From contig NZ_CP084032.1 of NCBI RefSeq assembly GCF_020181655.1, forward strand, positions 2,542,001 through 2,606,000: 64,000 nucleotides of DNA, given 5' to 3'. The notes beneath the pieces were generated by a model, which made no database searches, had not been told where the DNA came from, and worked only from the letters and a program-made list of their open reading frames with translations. Positions 1 through 9,851 of this stretch are shown in pieces. The stretch's first letter is position 1. Each line of letters begins with the position of its first letter. Source of the DNA: Pectobacterium colocasium (lineage in GTDB: Bacteria; Pseudomonadota; Gammaproteobacteria; Enterobacterales; Enterobacteriaceae). The position numbers and the translations under genes are program-made.

Positions 1-743
1 GTCGCGACAACGGTGCCCCCCGCTTCCGCTCGCTGCCCGTTGAGATCGGTGATGATGCCACCTGCCTGCTCAATAATCGGGATCAGCGCGACAATGTCGT
101 AGGGCTGCAATGCAAATTCCACGCAGATGTCAATCTGACCTGCTGCCAGCATCGCCATGGCGTAACATTCTCCGCCATAGCGCGTCATCAGCGTGGTTTC
201 TGCTAGTTCTGCGAAGTGAACCGCCGGGTGCATGCTCAGGGCTTCTGGCGCCGTAGTGTGAAGAATGGCCTGTTCGAGCGACACACCTTTACGCGTGCTT
301 AAACGAACGTCCCCATTGCGGTCGCTACGCCAGGCCTGTGAACCCTCCGCCCAAAAGCACTCCCCGGTAAACGGCTGGCTCATCATCCCCATCACGGCAC
401 GTTCATGATGCAGCAGACCGATAAGCGTTCCCCACACGGGTAAGCCACACAAGAAAGGTCGGGTGCCATCGACCGGATCCAAAACCCAACGCACCGGGCC
501 TTCCCCGCTCAGGCCAAATTCTTCGCCCATAATCGCGTGATCGGGATAACGACGCGTGATGTGCTCGCGGATGACCCGCTCAGCCTCCCGATCGGCTTCT
601 GTCACCGGATCAAAACGGAAACCTTCTTTTGGCTTCGTCTCAATTTGGTTTGCGGTAAGGGAACGAAAACGCGGTAACGTCTCCTGGCTGGCTAGCGTGG
701 CGAGTTCATGGAAAAAGGCAATATCGGGAAGTAACTGGCTCAT
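1..743 (-). CDS. HisN-like inositol monophosphatase-family phosphatase (3' end cut by window)
   Basis: Reading leftward from an ATG at 743, the frame stays open to the window edge (247 codons). The translation has the metal-site motifs of the Li+-sensitive Mg-dependent monophosphatase family: GEE (residues 73-75), DPVDGTR (89-95) and a C-terminal PYD segment (214-216) followed by IVALIPIIEQAGG. The PYD form, where inositol monophosphatases usually have WD, and the overall sequence suggest the histidinol-phosphatase (HisN) branch, which removes phosphate from L-histidinol phosphate or a similar small substrate in the cytoplasm. Only the last few residues are missing. It is separated from the asc genes by about 230 bp that hold their terminator, so it is probably its own unit. 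The exact substrate cannot be fixed from sequence. Confidence 0.8.
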   Translation of the reverse strand, partial: MSQLLPDIAFFHELATLASQETLPRFRSLTANQIETKPKEGFRFDPVTEADREAERVIREHITRRYPDHAIMGEEFGLSGEGPVRWVLDPVDGTRPFLCGLPVWGTLIGLLHHERAVMGMMSQPFTGECFWAEGSQAWRSDRNGDVRLSTRKGVSLEQAILHTTAPEALSMHPAVHFAELAETTLMTRYGGECYAMAMLAAGQIDICVEFALQPYDIVALIPIIEQAGGIITDLNGQRAEAGGTVVA

Positions 744-916
744 GGTGTTTTACCTTCCTATCGCATGGGTATAACGGTGCCGGTAGGCATTGAAGAGGAT
801 TAATGATAACGCTCATTAATGCTCGATGATGAGTTATTTTGCGTAATTACATCGCTCGATTATGCACAAAGACATCGGCAACCACAATTCACATTCTTAT
901 GGTCTGGATAAAAAAA

Positions 917-946
917 TAGCCCCCAAACGTCTCCGTCAGGGGGCTA
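917..946 (-). terminator. Rho-independent terminator of the asc operon
   Basis: An 8-bp perfect stem (TAGCCCCC / GGGGGCTA) with a 14-nt loop is followed, on the minus strand, by a run of six T. It sits about 30 bp past the stop of the phospho-beta-glucosidase gene. Confidence 0.8.
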
Positions 947-977
947 GAGTAGGCATCGCTGGGCGATCTTATTGCCT

Positions 978-2432
<1,455 letters not shown>

Positions 2433-2505
2433 TTAATGAGTGCTTAATTTAATTCGTATTCGGGTGCGGAAACCTCATCACCCGTACTCATAACCATCGC
2501 TTAAG

Positions 2506-2570
2506 GATCGAGATACCGGGGCTACCACGGCGTGAGGCATCCCTGCGGGAACCTCATCGCCGTGTTCCCC
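2506..2570. repeat. Dispersed intergenic hairpin repeat, copy 1
   Basis: A 65-bp sequence between ascF and ascB that recurs inverted at 11131-11192. Its core is a dyad (CACGGCGTGAGG / CTCATCGCCGTG) around CATCCCTGCGGGAA, flanked by GATCGAGATACC. It resembles a small non-autonomous repeat family rather than a gene; on transcripts it would fold and could modulate the ascF/ascB ratio. Confidence 0.6.
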
Positions 2571-2583
2571 CTAACTTCAGGCT

Positions 2584-4020
2584 TTAGTGACTCGCTTTTT
2601 CGCCCTGTACGTGTTTCTCTTCCGGTTTTTCTTCTACCGGAATGTCTTCAAAGCCCAGCAGCAAGGTGACAAAGAAGGAAATCACGACAGACAAAATCAT
2701 GACGCCGAATACCCAGGCAATACTCATCGGGTTGGCAGGATCGAAGAACTGTACGCTAGTAAACAGCCCCGGCGAGGCCATTGAATGGCTTGCCAACCCG
2801 CCGATACCCGCGACGGCGCCACAGATAAAGCCGGTAATTAAACAGGCAATCAGTGGACGCTTCAGGCGCAAAGCCACGCCGTACAGCGCAGGTTCAGAGA
2901 TCCCGGCAACAATCGCCGACGCCGCTGCTGCCAGCGCGGTCTGACGCAGTTCCGGGTTTTTGGTGCGCCAGGCAACTGCGAGTGAAGACCCACCCAGCGA
3001 CAGGTTTGCGCCGATTTCAGACGGCATCACCATGCCTTCTTTACCCGTCTCGGCGATGGTTTGAATGATAGTCGGGGTAAACACGCGGTGCATACCGGTC
3101 ATTACCAGCAGCGGCCAAATAGCGCCCATGATGGCAACGGACAGCCAGCCCAAATAGTCATGCACGGTGTACACTACCGCAGAAATACCGCTACCGATCC
3201 AGATCCCAATCGGGCCGATCAGCATGATGGCAATCGGAGACGCAATCAGCACGATTAACATCGGCTTCAGGAAGTTTTTGGTCACCGCTGGCGTAATGCG
3301 ATCTACCCATTTTTCAATGTAAGACAGAATCCAGGTCATACACAGCGCCGGAATCACGGTGTAGGTATACTTCACCGCCGTGACGGTCAGCCCCATAAAC
3401 ACGACCTGCTGACCCTGCGCCGCTTTTGCCATCAGATCGATAAACGTCGGATGCACCAGTACCCCGGCGATAGCAATCGCCAGAGACATGTTGGTTTTGA
3501 ATTTTATCGCCGCAGACGCTGCCACCATGATCGGCAGGAAGAAGAACGCACCGTCGCCAATCACGTTCAGAATCGTTATCGTCGACGCGCCCTTCTCAAA
3601 CAGCCCGGTCATATCGAGGATCATGGCAAGCAGTTTCACCATCGAGCCGCCGATAATCGCTGGAATGAGTGGTGACATCGTGCCAATCAGCGCATCCAGA
3701 ATGCCCGCGCCGATGCGTCGCAGCGTAATTTTATTGTTCACCGGCACGGCTTTTTCAGCATCCGCACCTTCTGGCAGAAGTTTCACCACCTCGGCGTACG
3801 CCTGAGAAACGGTGTTGCCGATGATGACCTGGCACTGGTTATCATTTTTCACGACGCCCAACACGCCGCTTATCGCCTTCAATTCGGCCACATTCGCCGC
3901 ATCATTATCTTTCAGCACAAAGCGCAGACGGGTCATACAGTGCGTCACGGCGGCGATGTTATCAGCCCCACCGATGGCATCAACGATCGAACGGGATACA
4001 GCCGCATAATTCTTTGACAT
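2584..4020 (-). CDS. ascF: PTS beta-glucoside transporter, EIIBC components
   Basis: A 478-residue inner-membrane permease that imports and phosphorylates aryl-beta-glucosides. The N-terminal EIIB domain carries the phospho-cysteine C28 in VTHCMTRLRF. From about residue 110 a many-span EIIC domain follows (IPAIIGGSM, GDGAFFFLPIMVAASA, TGMHRVFTPTIIQTIAETG, GISEPALYGVALRLKRP). No EIIA domain is present, so it must be fed by an EIIA-Glc-type protein encoded elsewhere, as for E. coli AscF. The start MSKNYAAVSRSIVDAIGG at 4020 is preferred over an upstream in-frame start because it matches the family N-terminus. It is transcribed away from the LacI-type regulator and is the first gene of the unit. 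Confidence 0.93.
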   Translation of the reverse strand: MSKNYAAVSRSIVDAIGGADNIAAVTHCMTRLRFVLKDNDAANVAELKAISGVLGVVKNDNQCQVIIGNTVSQAYAEVVKLLPEGADAEKAVPVNNKITLRRIGAGILDALIGTMSPLIPAIIGGSMVKLLAMILDMTGLFEKGASTITILNVIGDGAFFFLPIMVAASAAIKFKTNMSLAIAIAGVLVHPTFIDLMAKAAQGQQVVFMGLTVTAVKYTYTVIPALCMTWILSYIEKWVDRITPAVTKNFLKPMLIVLIASPIAIMLIGPIGIWIGSGISAVVYTVHDYLGWLSVAIMGAIWPLLVMTGMHRVFTPTIIQTIAETGKEGMVMPSEIGANLSLGGSSLAVAWRTKNPELRQTALAAAASAIVAGISEPALYGVALRLKRPLIACLITGFICGAVAGIGGLASHSMASPGLFTSVQFFDPANPMSIAWVFGVMILSVVISFFVTLLLGFEDIPVEEKPEEKHVQGEKASH

Positions 4021-4125
4021 GGATAGACAATCTCTCGTAATTGCGCGCGCTACACCCAATTCAACACACCGTTCAACACGTCCAAAACGGGAATATCACT
4101 TGATGCGCGCACATCTATTATTCAA

Positions 4126-4143
4126 TTTCATACAGTTATGAAA
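4126..4143. promoter_or_regulatory. Candidate AscG operator
   Basis: An 18-bp inverted repeat, TTTCAT-N6-ATGAAA, lies about 105 bp ahead of ascF in the ascF/ascG divergent gap. A TTTCA/TGAAA dyad is typical of LacI/GalR-family sites, so it is the best candidate for repression by the adjacent AscG. No binding data. Confidence 0.5.
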
Positions 4144-4389
4144 GTATTCATGCCGGTATCCCTGCTCCATGCCACGTGATGAAACGCCGATGGGTAACCG
4201 GTTCCACATGATAGTGTTTATATATGAATGCAATTTCAATAATTTTGTTATGAATATTTTTCTTATGTGATCGAGATCGTCATGAATGGCGTATTACTCC
4301 CCTCGATCGCTTTGGTTCTGCACTCATCACCCTGCTACCGGCCTAAAGTGTGTAAAATGACGGGAGTATTCAACGTCTCAGGATGTCCC

Positions 4390-5403
4390 ATGTCGACAAT
4401 GCAGGAAGTGGCGAAGAAAGCAGGCGTATCAAAAGCGACGGTGTCGCGCGTGCTATCGGGCAAAGGCTATACCAGTGAAGAAACCAAAGCGCTGGTCTAT
4501 CAGGCCATTGAGGAGACGGGATATCGGCCAAATTTACTGGCGCGGAATCTGGCGACCAGCAAATCTGCCTGTATTGGTTTGGTGGTAACCAACACGCTCT
4601 ATAACGGCAGCTATTTTAACGAGCTGCTGTCACAGGCCGCCAAGAAATTGGAAGACAACGGGCGCCAGCTAATTCTGGTCGATGGCAAACACAGCGCCGA
4701 TGAAGAGCGTGCCGCAATTCAATTCCTGCTGGGGTTACGCTGTGATGCGATCATCATCTATCCCCGTTTTCTCACCGTGGATGAAATGGACGACATCATC
4801 GAGAAGCACAAACAGCCGATCATGGTGGTTAACCGTAAACTGCGGAAACACCAGAGCCACTGTATCTGCTGCGATCACAAGGGTTCCAGCTATAACGCGA
4901 CGCAACATCTGATTGCGCGTGGCCACAGAGATATCGCGTTTATCACCGGTTCGCTGGATTCGCCGACCGCTATCGAACGCCTTTCCGGCTATAAAGACGC
5001 CCTGACGGCGGCCAATATCGCGGTACGGGATGAATTGATTGTGAAAGGAAAATGGACGCCGCGCAGCGGGTCGCTTGCCATTACCACCCTGCGCGATAAC
5101 TGGGTATCATTCAGTGCCGTTCTCGCCAGCAATGACGATATGGCGATTGGCGCGATAAAAGCGCTGGATGAGGCAGGCGTTGCCGTCCCACATGACGTTT
5201 CTGTCGTCGGGTTCGACGATATTCCCACCGCCCCGTTTTTGAAGCCGTCACTCTCCAGCGTCAAAGATCCGGTGAGCGATATGATCAACGAAGTGATTAA
5301 CCGCCTGATCGCGATGCTGGATGGCGGCTATTTCTCGAAAGACAATCTGTTCGTGTCGGAATTGCAGGTCAGAGATTCTATTCAGAACGGGCCGTACTTG
5401 TAA
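4390..5403 (+). CDS. ascG: LacI-family repressor of the asc operon
   Basis: A 337-residue LacI/GalR regulator. The N-terminal helix-turn-helix reads MQEVAKKAGVSKATVSRVL, followed by the hinge ETGYRPNLLARNLATSKS and a periplasmic-binding-protein-like effector domain (LVDGKHSADEERAAIQFL, ASNDDMAIGA, VVGFDDIPTAPF). It is very close to E. coli AscG as I recall it. The ATG at 4390 is chosen because an AGGA ribosome site precedes it by 6-7 nt and family members start just before the HTH; the 41 extra upstream codons look non-coding. It is divergent from ascF and expected to repress it until a phosphorylated or free beta-glucoside is present. A strong terminator follows. Confidence 0.92.
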   Translation: MSTMQEVAKKAGVSKATVSRVLSGKGYTSEETKALVYQAIEETGYRPNLLARNLATSKSACIGLVVTNTLYNGSYFNELLSQAAKKLEDNGRQLILVDGKHSADEERAAIQFLLGLRCDAIIIYPRFLTVDEMDDIIEKHKQPIMVVNRKLRKHQSHCICCDHKGSSYNATQHLIARGHRDIAFITGSLDSPTAIERLSGYKDALTAANIAVRDELIVKGKWTPRSGSLAITTLRDNWVSFSAVLASNDDMAIGAIKALDEAGVAVPHDVSVVGFDDIPTAPFLKPSLSSVKDPVSDMINEVINRLIAMLDGGYFSKDNLFVSELQVRDSIQNGPYL

Positions 5404-5423
5404 TCAACCCGTCAGAATCCGCT

Positions 5424-5448
5424 ACGGGGTCGTTTCAGACCCCGTTTT
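5424..5448 (+). terminator. Rho-independent terminator after ascG
   Basis: Perfect 8-bp stem ACGGGGTC / GACCCCGT with a 6-nt loop, then TTTT, starting 20 bp after the ascG stop. Confidence 0.85.
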
Positions 5449-5499
5449 AACGCCGAATTTCCCTTTCAGTCGCTGAGCTCGTTCTGCACAGCAACAGAC

Positions 5500-7452
5500 T
5501 TAGAATTGCCACTGGACGCCCACGCTGTAGCGCGTTTGATCGCCATCCCGATGACCGAAACGGCTGCCGACTTCGGAATACAGATTCAGACTTTCTGCCG
5601 CAAGCCACTGTACGCCGACCGTTGCCCGACCGAAGTTCTTATCCTGTTCACCCACCGCCACGCGGCGGTTTGCGCCATCGACACGATCTTTCACCGTAAA
5701 GCTGGAATCAAGCCCATCGGCCAATTCACGCACCCACGCCACCGTGGCATAAGGCTGTAACGACGTTTTGTTGCTGAATTCCACCTTGCCACGCACGCGC
5801 CAGCCCAGACTGGCTTCCAGCGAATCCACATCCTGTTTTTCATAGCGCACGCCCGTCCGCAGGTTACCTTTGTCATCAAACGCATTAATGCGATAACGTG
5901 CGTAATCCAACCCGGCAACCGGACCGGTACGTAGTCCGCTCAGTGTAAAATCATAACCGCCTGTTACACGGGCACCGACAAATTGCGCTTCGGTATTGCC
6001 ATCCAGCGTGTTGTCCAATAGCACCGGACCGCCCGCAGATTGCAGATACACCGAGCGGCGTGACGAAATGGCCGCCCGACCCGCGGTCACTTCGCTACCC
6101 AACCAGGCTGGCCCTCCCTGATTCAGCAAACCGTAAATACCTGCTTGCCAGGTATCGCTTTCAATATGTCCATTACGCTCAAGCTTATCCTTGCTACGCA
6201 GCAGGCTCAGACTGCCGCCAATAGTGACACTGTCACTTAATTGATAATCTACCAGTGCATAGGCCATCGCCTGACGGGAACGCTGCTGTGGTGCGCGATC
6301 AAAGCCATTTGATGGAATCACATCGCCCTCAACCCCGACGGCCGTATCCAGCGTCCCTGCGCTACGCGTGGTATTTTGCAACAGCAGCCAGCGCTGATTG
6401 TGCAACTCACTCAATGATTGGCGCTGACGCTTCAGGTCCTCTTCCATTGCCTGTTGCATCGCAGCGGCGGAATAGGCCGAATGCAGCAAATCGGTATTGG
6501 AAATTTCCAGCAGCAGCCGTGTCACCAGCCGTGAAACGTCACGCAGGCGCTGATCGATACGTTCCTGCCCCAGCACGCTGGTCAGAAAGGCTTCGTTATC
6601 GACTGCGGGGTTATGCCACGTCGAGCCCCCCGGCACCGCAGGGTTCGTGGTTTGCTCATAGCCGTCCTGATCGCCAATATCCCAGTTGGTCGCCTCCATA
6701 TAGAGGACGGGAATATCAAACGCCGCGTTGAAGCTATCGCCATCGCTGCAACAGCCAGTACCTGCCGGATAACTCGCATTCAGCCCCGGATTGGTGAACA
6801 ATTCGATACCCAGTTCGTTTGCAATACGCAGCGTCTGTTGACGCAGGCTGGCTAACTCAGGATTCGCCACGCTGTTATCGCCAGCGTGGGCGTAGAGTTT
6901 GTCACCGGTGATCATACTGTCCATATTAATCATGGCCTTAAGGCCGCCCGCGGTTCCCTGCGCGATCAACTCGTTAACCATCGCGCGCGAACCGCGCAGC
7001 CCTTCTTCTTCCGCACCAAAGGCTGCAAAGACCAGCGTTTTTTCCGTCTGAATACCGCTAAAATTACGCGCCACTTCTGTCAGGATCGATGCACCGGACG
7101 CGTTATCATCCAGCCCTTGCAGCGTCGGCCGACCGAAGAAGGTATCAAAGTGCGCGCCAGTAATAATGTATTCGCTGCTTAGCCCGGTATTATAGGCCAA
7201 CACGTTTTGTGACGAACGTGTCGTACCGCCTGCCGTCCAGGAGAAATCCTGCCTGACGGTGGTATAACCGGGTGCCATACGTTGCGTCATCCAGTCTGCC
7301 GCGCCGGCAAAATTGGCCGTACCGCGATAGCGCCCTGGATAATCATTAATGAGCGTATCTACGGTCTCGCGCGCATAATCCCCGTAATCATAGGCCCATG
7401 CGGGTACACATAAACACGCCATCCCCATCGCCACTGCAACTTGCTTAAACAT
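5500..7452 (-). CDS. M28 metallopeptidase fused to an autotransporter beta-barrel
   Basis: A 650-residue exported protein. A signal peptide (about 1-20, ending VPAWA) precedes a di-zinc M28 peptidase domain with all expected ligands visible: H101 (AHFDT), D115 (LDDNASG), E148/E149 (FGAEEEGLRGS), D178 (INMDS) and H270 (TWHNPA). A helical linker (about 320-385) leads to an autotransporter barrel of roughly 265 residues ending in VGVQWQF with the terminal aromatic that BamA recognises. The peptidase should therefore be displayed on, or released from, the outer membrane, unlike periplasmic relatives such as Iap. The ATG at 7452 is preferred because GGGAG lies 8 nt upstream; two earlier in-frame starts sit too close to it. 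It is a single gene with no obvious partners. Whether it acts as an aminopeptidase on host or bacterial peptides is unknown. Confidence 0.88.
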   Translation of the reverse strand: MFKQVAVAMGMACLCVPAWAYDYGDYARETVDTLINDYPGRYRGTANFAGAADWMTQRMAPGYTTVRQDFSWTAGGTTRSSQNVLAYNTGLSSEYIITGAHFDTFFGRPTLQGLDDNASGASILTEVARNFSGIQTEKTLVFAAFGAEEEGLRGSRAMVNELIAQGTAGGLKAMINMDSMITGDKLYAHAGDNSVANPELASLRQQTLRIANELGIELFTNPGLNASYPAGTGCCSDGDSFNAAFDIPVLYMEATNWDIGDQDGYEQTTNPAVPGGSTWHNPAVDNEAFLTSVLGQERIDQRLRDVSRLVTRLLLEISNTDLLHSAYSAAAMQQAMEEDLKRQRQSLSELHNQRWLLLQNTTRSAGTLDTAVGVEGDVIPSNGFDRAPQQRSRQAMAYALVDYQLSDSVTIGGSLSLLRSKDKLERNGHIESDTWQAGIYGLLNQGGPAWLGSEVTAGRAAISSRRSVYLQSAGGPVLLDNTLDGNTEAQFVGARVTGGYDFTLSGLRTGPVAGLDYARYRINAFDDKGNLRTGVRYEKQDVDSLEASLGWRVRGKVEFSNKTSLQPYATVAWVRELADGLDSSFTVKDRVDGANRRVAVGEQDKNFGRATVGVQWLAAESLNLYSEVGSRFGHRDGDQTRYSVGVQWQF

Positions 7453-7791
7453 GAACATCACTCCCTTTTCTCATTATCAACAACACCAGAGGAACCTTAT
7501 TCAGGTCATGTCTTTGTTAAAAAAAGAAAAATAGCAGCAATATTCATTCCAATGCTATAGAAGCAAAATAAATATGATGAAATGTGTCAAAGCGCAGCAA
7601 AGCGAAAGTAAATAGTCAGAATTGTGTAAGGCTGATTAATCATAGCGTTAGTCATGAATAAACCTGACTTGACACAGGTTACAGACGAAGGGGGATCGAG
7701 AAAAAAAGAGAACAGGAACGAGACGGGCTTGGTAAAAATATTTTTATGAAGAGGCATCGATGAGATGCAATGAGGATAAAAAACAAAATAC

Positions 7792-7817
7792 GCACCGAAA
7801 ACGATCGTTTTCAGTGC
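7792..7817 (-). terminator. Terminator after small ORF 7850-8077
   Basis: A long dyad with the palindrome GAAAACGATCGTTTTC at its centre and a GCAC/GTGC outer stem is followed on the minus strand by TATTTTGTTTTTT. It lies 33 bp past the small ORF's stop. Confidence 0.65.
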
Positions 7818-7849
7818 GCGATTATCCATTTTGCCAGATTGAGACAGCC

Positions 7850-8077
7850 CTAAACGTAGACGTTAAGCTGGTTATTTGCCGTTGGACGATTGATCCCATC
7901 GGCAATGGGTGGCTTAAATACGGAACCGCTATTTTCGTACGTGGTCCGAGAACGGGTAGACGCATCCGGGTGAGGATAACCAGAGAGTTGCGACGAGCGG
8001 GAAATACCTTGCACATAATCAAGTTTGTCAGGCGTGGAGTAATATGACACCGGAGAAACCAGGTTGAGACCAATCAT
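7850..8077 (-). CDS. Small hypothetical protein, 75 aa
   Basis: I do not recognise this protein. It begins MIGLNLVSPVSYYSTPDK and is rich in Ser, Asn, Pro and Tyr, without a signal peptide, cysteine or clear membrane segment. Support for a real gene is indirect: an AGGGGGAAAA ribosome site stands right before the ATG, and a rho-independent terminator lies 33 bp downstream on the same strand. It sits alone in a 1-kb gap between the M28 autotransporter and a flavin monooxygenase. A longer overlapping frame (7822-8073) has no such signals. Confidence 0.45.
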   Translation of the reverse strand: MIGLNLVSPVSYYSTPDKLDYVQGISRSSQLSGYPHPDASTRSRTTYENSGSVFKPPIADGINRPTANNQLNVYV

Positions 8078-8452
8078 TTTTCCCCCTATTTATCTCATCG
8101 GCCAGTAAAACTTATCTTGCTTACTAATGAGTATAGAACAGTCAAGCAGAGGGAATATGTAAGGTTTTGTCTGAAAAAACACCGCGGGCACGACTTTGAC
8201 AAAGAAAGAAAAAAAGATGACAAATAAAAAGAGACAACAAACAACCAGTTTTATTTTTTCTATTTATTATCAGAGTTTTACTTGTTTTTCTCCCACGCGC
8301 GCAGGCGGCCAGCCGCATTTTTATACGGCGAAGCCGTGTTGAACTGAATCATCCGACCACGGGTCTACTTACCGTACCAGCATTCACCGTAGAGCTGTGT
8401 ACTGATCAAACGGCGGTACCGCTTTGTCATCGCTCACATTTTTCGGTCTTAC
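8078..8452. other. Intergenic, no gene seen
   Basis: 375 bp, AT-rich to about 8280. I see no start with a ribosome site, no RNA gene and no convincing repeat. The promoter of the small ORF probably lies near 8090-8160. Confidence 0.5.
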
Positions 8453-9433
8453 TCAGCGCTGAGCCAGCAGGCGGATTGATGCCTCGCGCTCGCGGGGGGA
8501 CGTCACGGGCGTATGGATGATGAATTCATCCACGCCAAAGCGCTGATGGTAAGTTTCCAGACGCTGATGAATATGTTCCGGCGTGCCGTAAAGCACATTG
8601 CGCGGCTCCTGAACGATGCGGAAATCCGTTGCGCCCGCCTGCCGAACGAAATTGTCGGCCAGCTCTTGAGTGCCCACCGTCAACGGCGGTTTGTTCTCAA
8701 TATAAACCTTATAGTTATGCTGCGTGCTGGCCAGCGCTTCCGCCTCTTCATGGTGTTCGGCGGCAATCACCGACAGCGACAGCAGCGTCTGGGCGCTGTC
8801 GGGCTTCAATTCCCGATAGCTCAGGAGAGACTCCGTCAGTAGCGTTTCACTGGCGTTAATGAACCCGGCGAAGACAAAACTCCAGCCCAACGACGCGGCT
8901 AAGCGCGCACTCTCCTGGCTGGCACCCAGCAGAAAGCGCTGTGGCGCGTGTTCCGGTAACGGCGTGGCATTCAGGCGCTCGGCCGTCTCATCATGGCTGT
9001 CGAGAAAACGGTTTAATTGCTGTAATTTCTCCGTGAAGGTCACCCGTGTCGCTTCACTGATTTCCTGCTGTAGCGCACGCGTTGCCAACGGCAGCCCGCC
9101 CGGCGCTTTGCCGATCCCCAAATCGACACGTCCACCCGACAATGCACCGATCACATGGAAATTCTCTGCGACCTTATACGGGCTGTAATGCTGTAACATC
9201 ACCCCGCCGGAACCAATGCGCAGCGTGGTGGTGTGTGCCAACAGCCAGGTGATTAAAACCTCGGGAGATGACCCCGCCAACTCATCAGAATTATGATGCT
9301 CGGAAACCCAAAAACGATGATAGCCAAGCGCTTCTGCCACTTGCGCCAGCGAAACGGTTTGTGCCAACGCCTGTTCCACGCTCATGCCTTCGGCAATCGG
9401 GCTTTGATCTAATAAACTGAGCTTATATCCCAC
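8453..9433 (-). CDS. LLM-class flavin-dependent oxidoreductase (luciferase-like)
   Basis: A 326-residue bacterial-luciferase-family protein of the YhbW/MsnO8 type. Family hallmarks: N-terminal LSLLDQSPI, FWVSEHHN (residues 41-48), RIGSGGVMLQHYSPYKVAE and GRVDLGIGKAPGG. Such enzymes use reduced FMN and O2 to oxidise small organic molecules, often organosulfur compounds. The start is a GTG with AAGGAAA upstream. It faces away from the amidohydrolase gene at 9852 across a 418-bp gap and shares the region with a second monooxygenase and a flavin reductase. It may belong to the same pathway, but it could be independent; substrate unknown. Confidence 0.8.
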   Translation of the reverse strand: MGYKLSLLDQSPIAEGMSVEQALAQTVSLAQVAEALGYHRFWVSEHHNSDELAGSSPEVLITWLLAHTTTLRIGSGGVMLQHYSPYKVAENFHVIGALSGGRVDLGIGKAPGGLPLATRALQQEISEATRVTFTEKLQQLNRFLDSHDETAERLNATPLPEHAPQRFLLGASQESARLAASLGWSFVFAGFINASETLLTESLLSYRELKPDSAQTLLSLSVIAAEHHEEAEALASTQHNYKVYIENKPPLTVGTQELADNFVRQAGATDFRIVQEPRNVLYGTPEHIHQRLETYHQRFGVDEFIIHTPVTSPREREASIRLLAQR

Positions 9434-9851
9434 GATGTTTCCTTATTTTCAGCGACGCTATTTTCAGCAACCATCCGTCAACGTCATTTATTAATAATGA
9501 CGTTTTATTTCAAAACCATTCATTACATAATGATTTATTTCAAATAAAGCGTCACAGTAAAAATCAGGAAAAGGAAAAACAGAATAAGAAGCATGTTGCA
9601 TAACAGCGTGAAATATAAATATCAATAACGGATTTTGTTAGCAGGAATTTTAATAAAGAAAAGTTGTCATTACTAAAAAAACAAGTTACGCATAAATCAT
9701 TCGCATTACGAATAGAAAATGGCATTGCAATCCCAAAACCTTAAATAATTCGGGATAAAAAGGCATGAAATATAACCAGATGGTATTTATCCACTGAGTC
9801 GCTATCGGCTACCTTTATCATGTTTGAGTTTTGTTAAGGAGGTGTATTGAT
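9434..9851. other. AT-rich divergent intergenic region
   Basis: 418 bp between two divergent genes, clearly AT-rich, and expected to hold both promoters. A strong ribosome site, AAGGAGGTG, closes it at 9836-9844. I could not pick out a specific operator. Confidence 0.5.

Noticed and set aside
556..774. Plus-strand 72-codon frame at the window start
   Set aside because: Antisense to the HisN-like gene, with no ribosome site.
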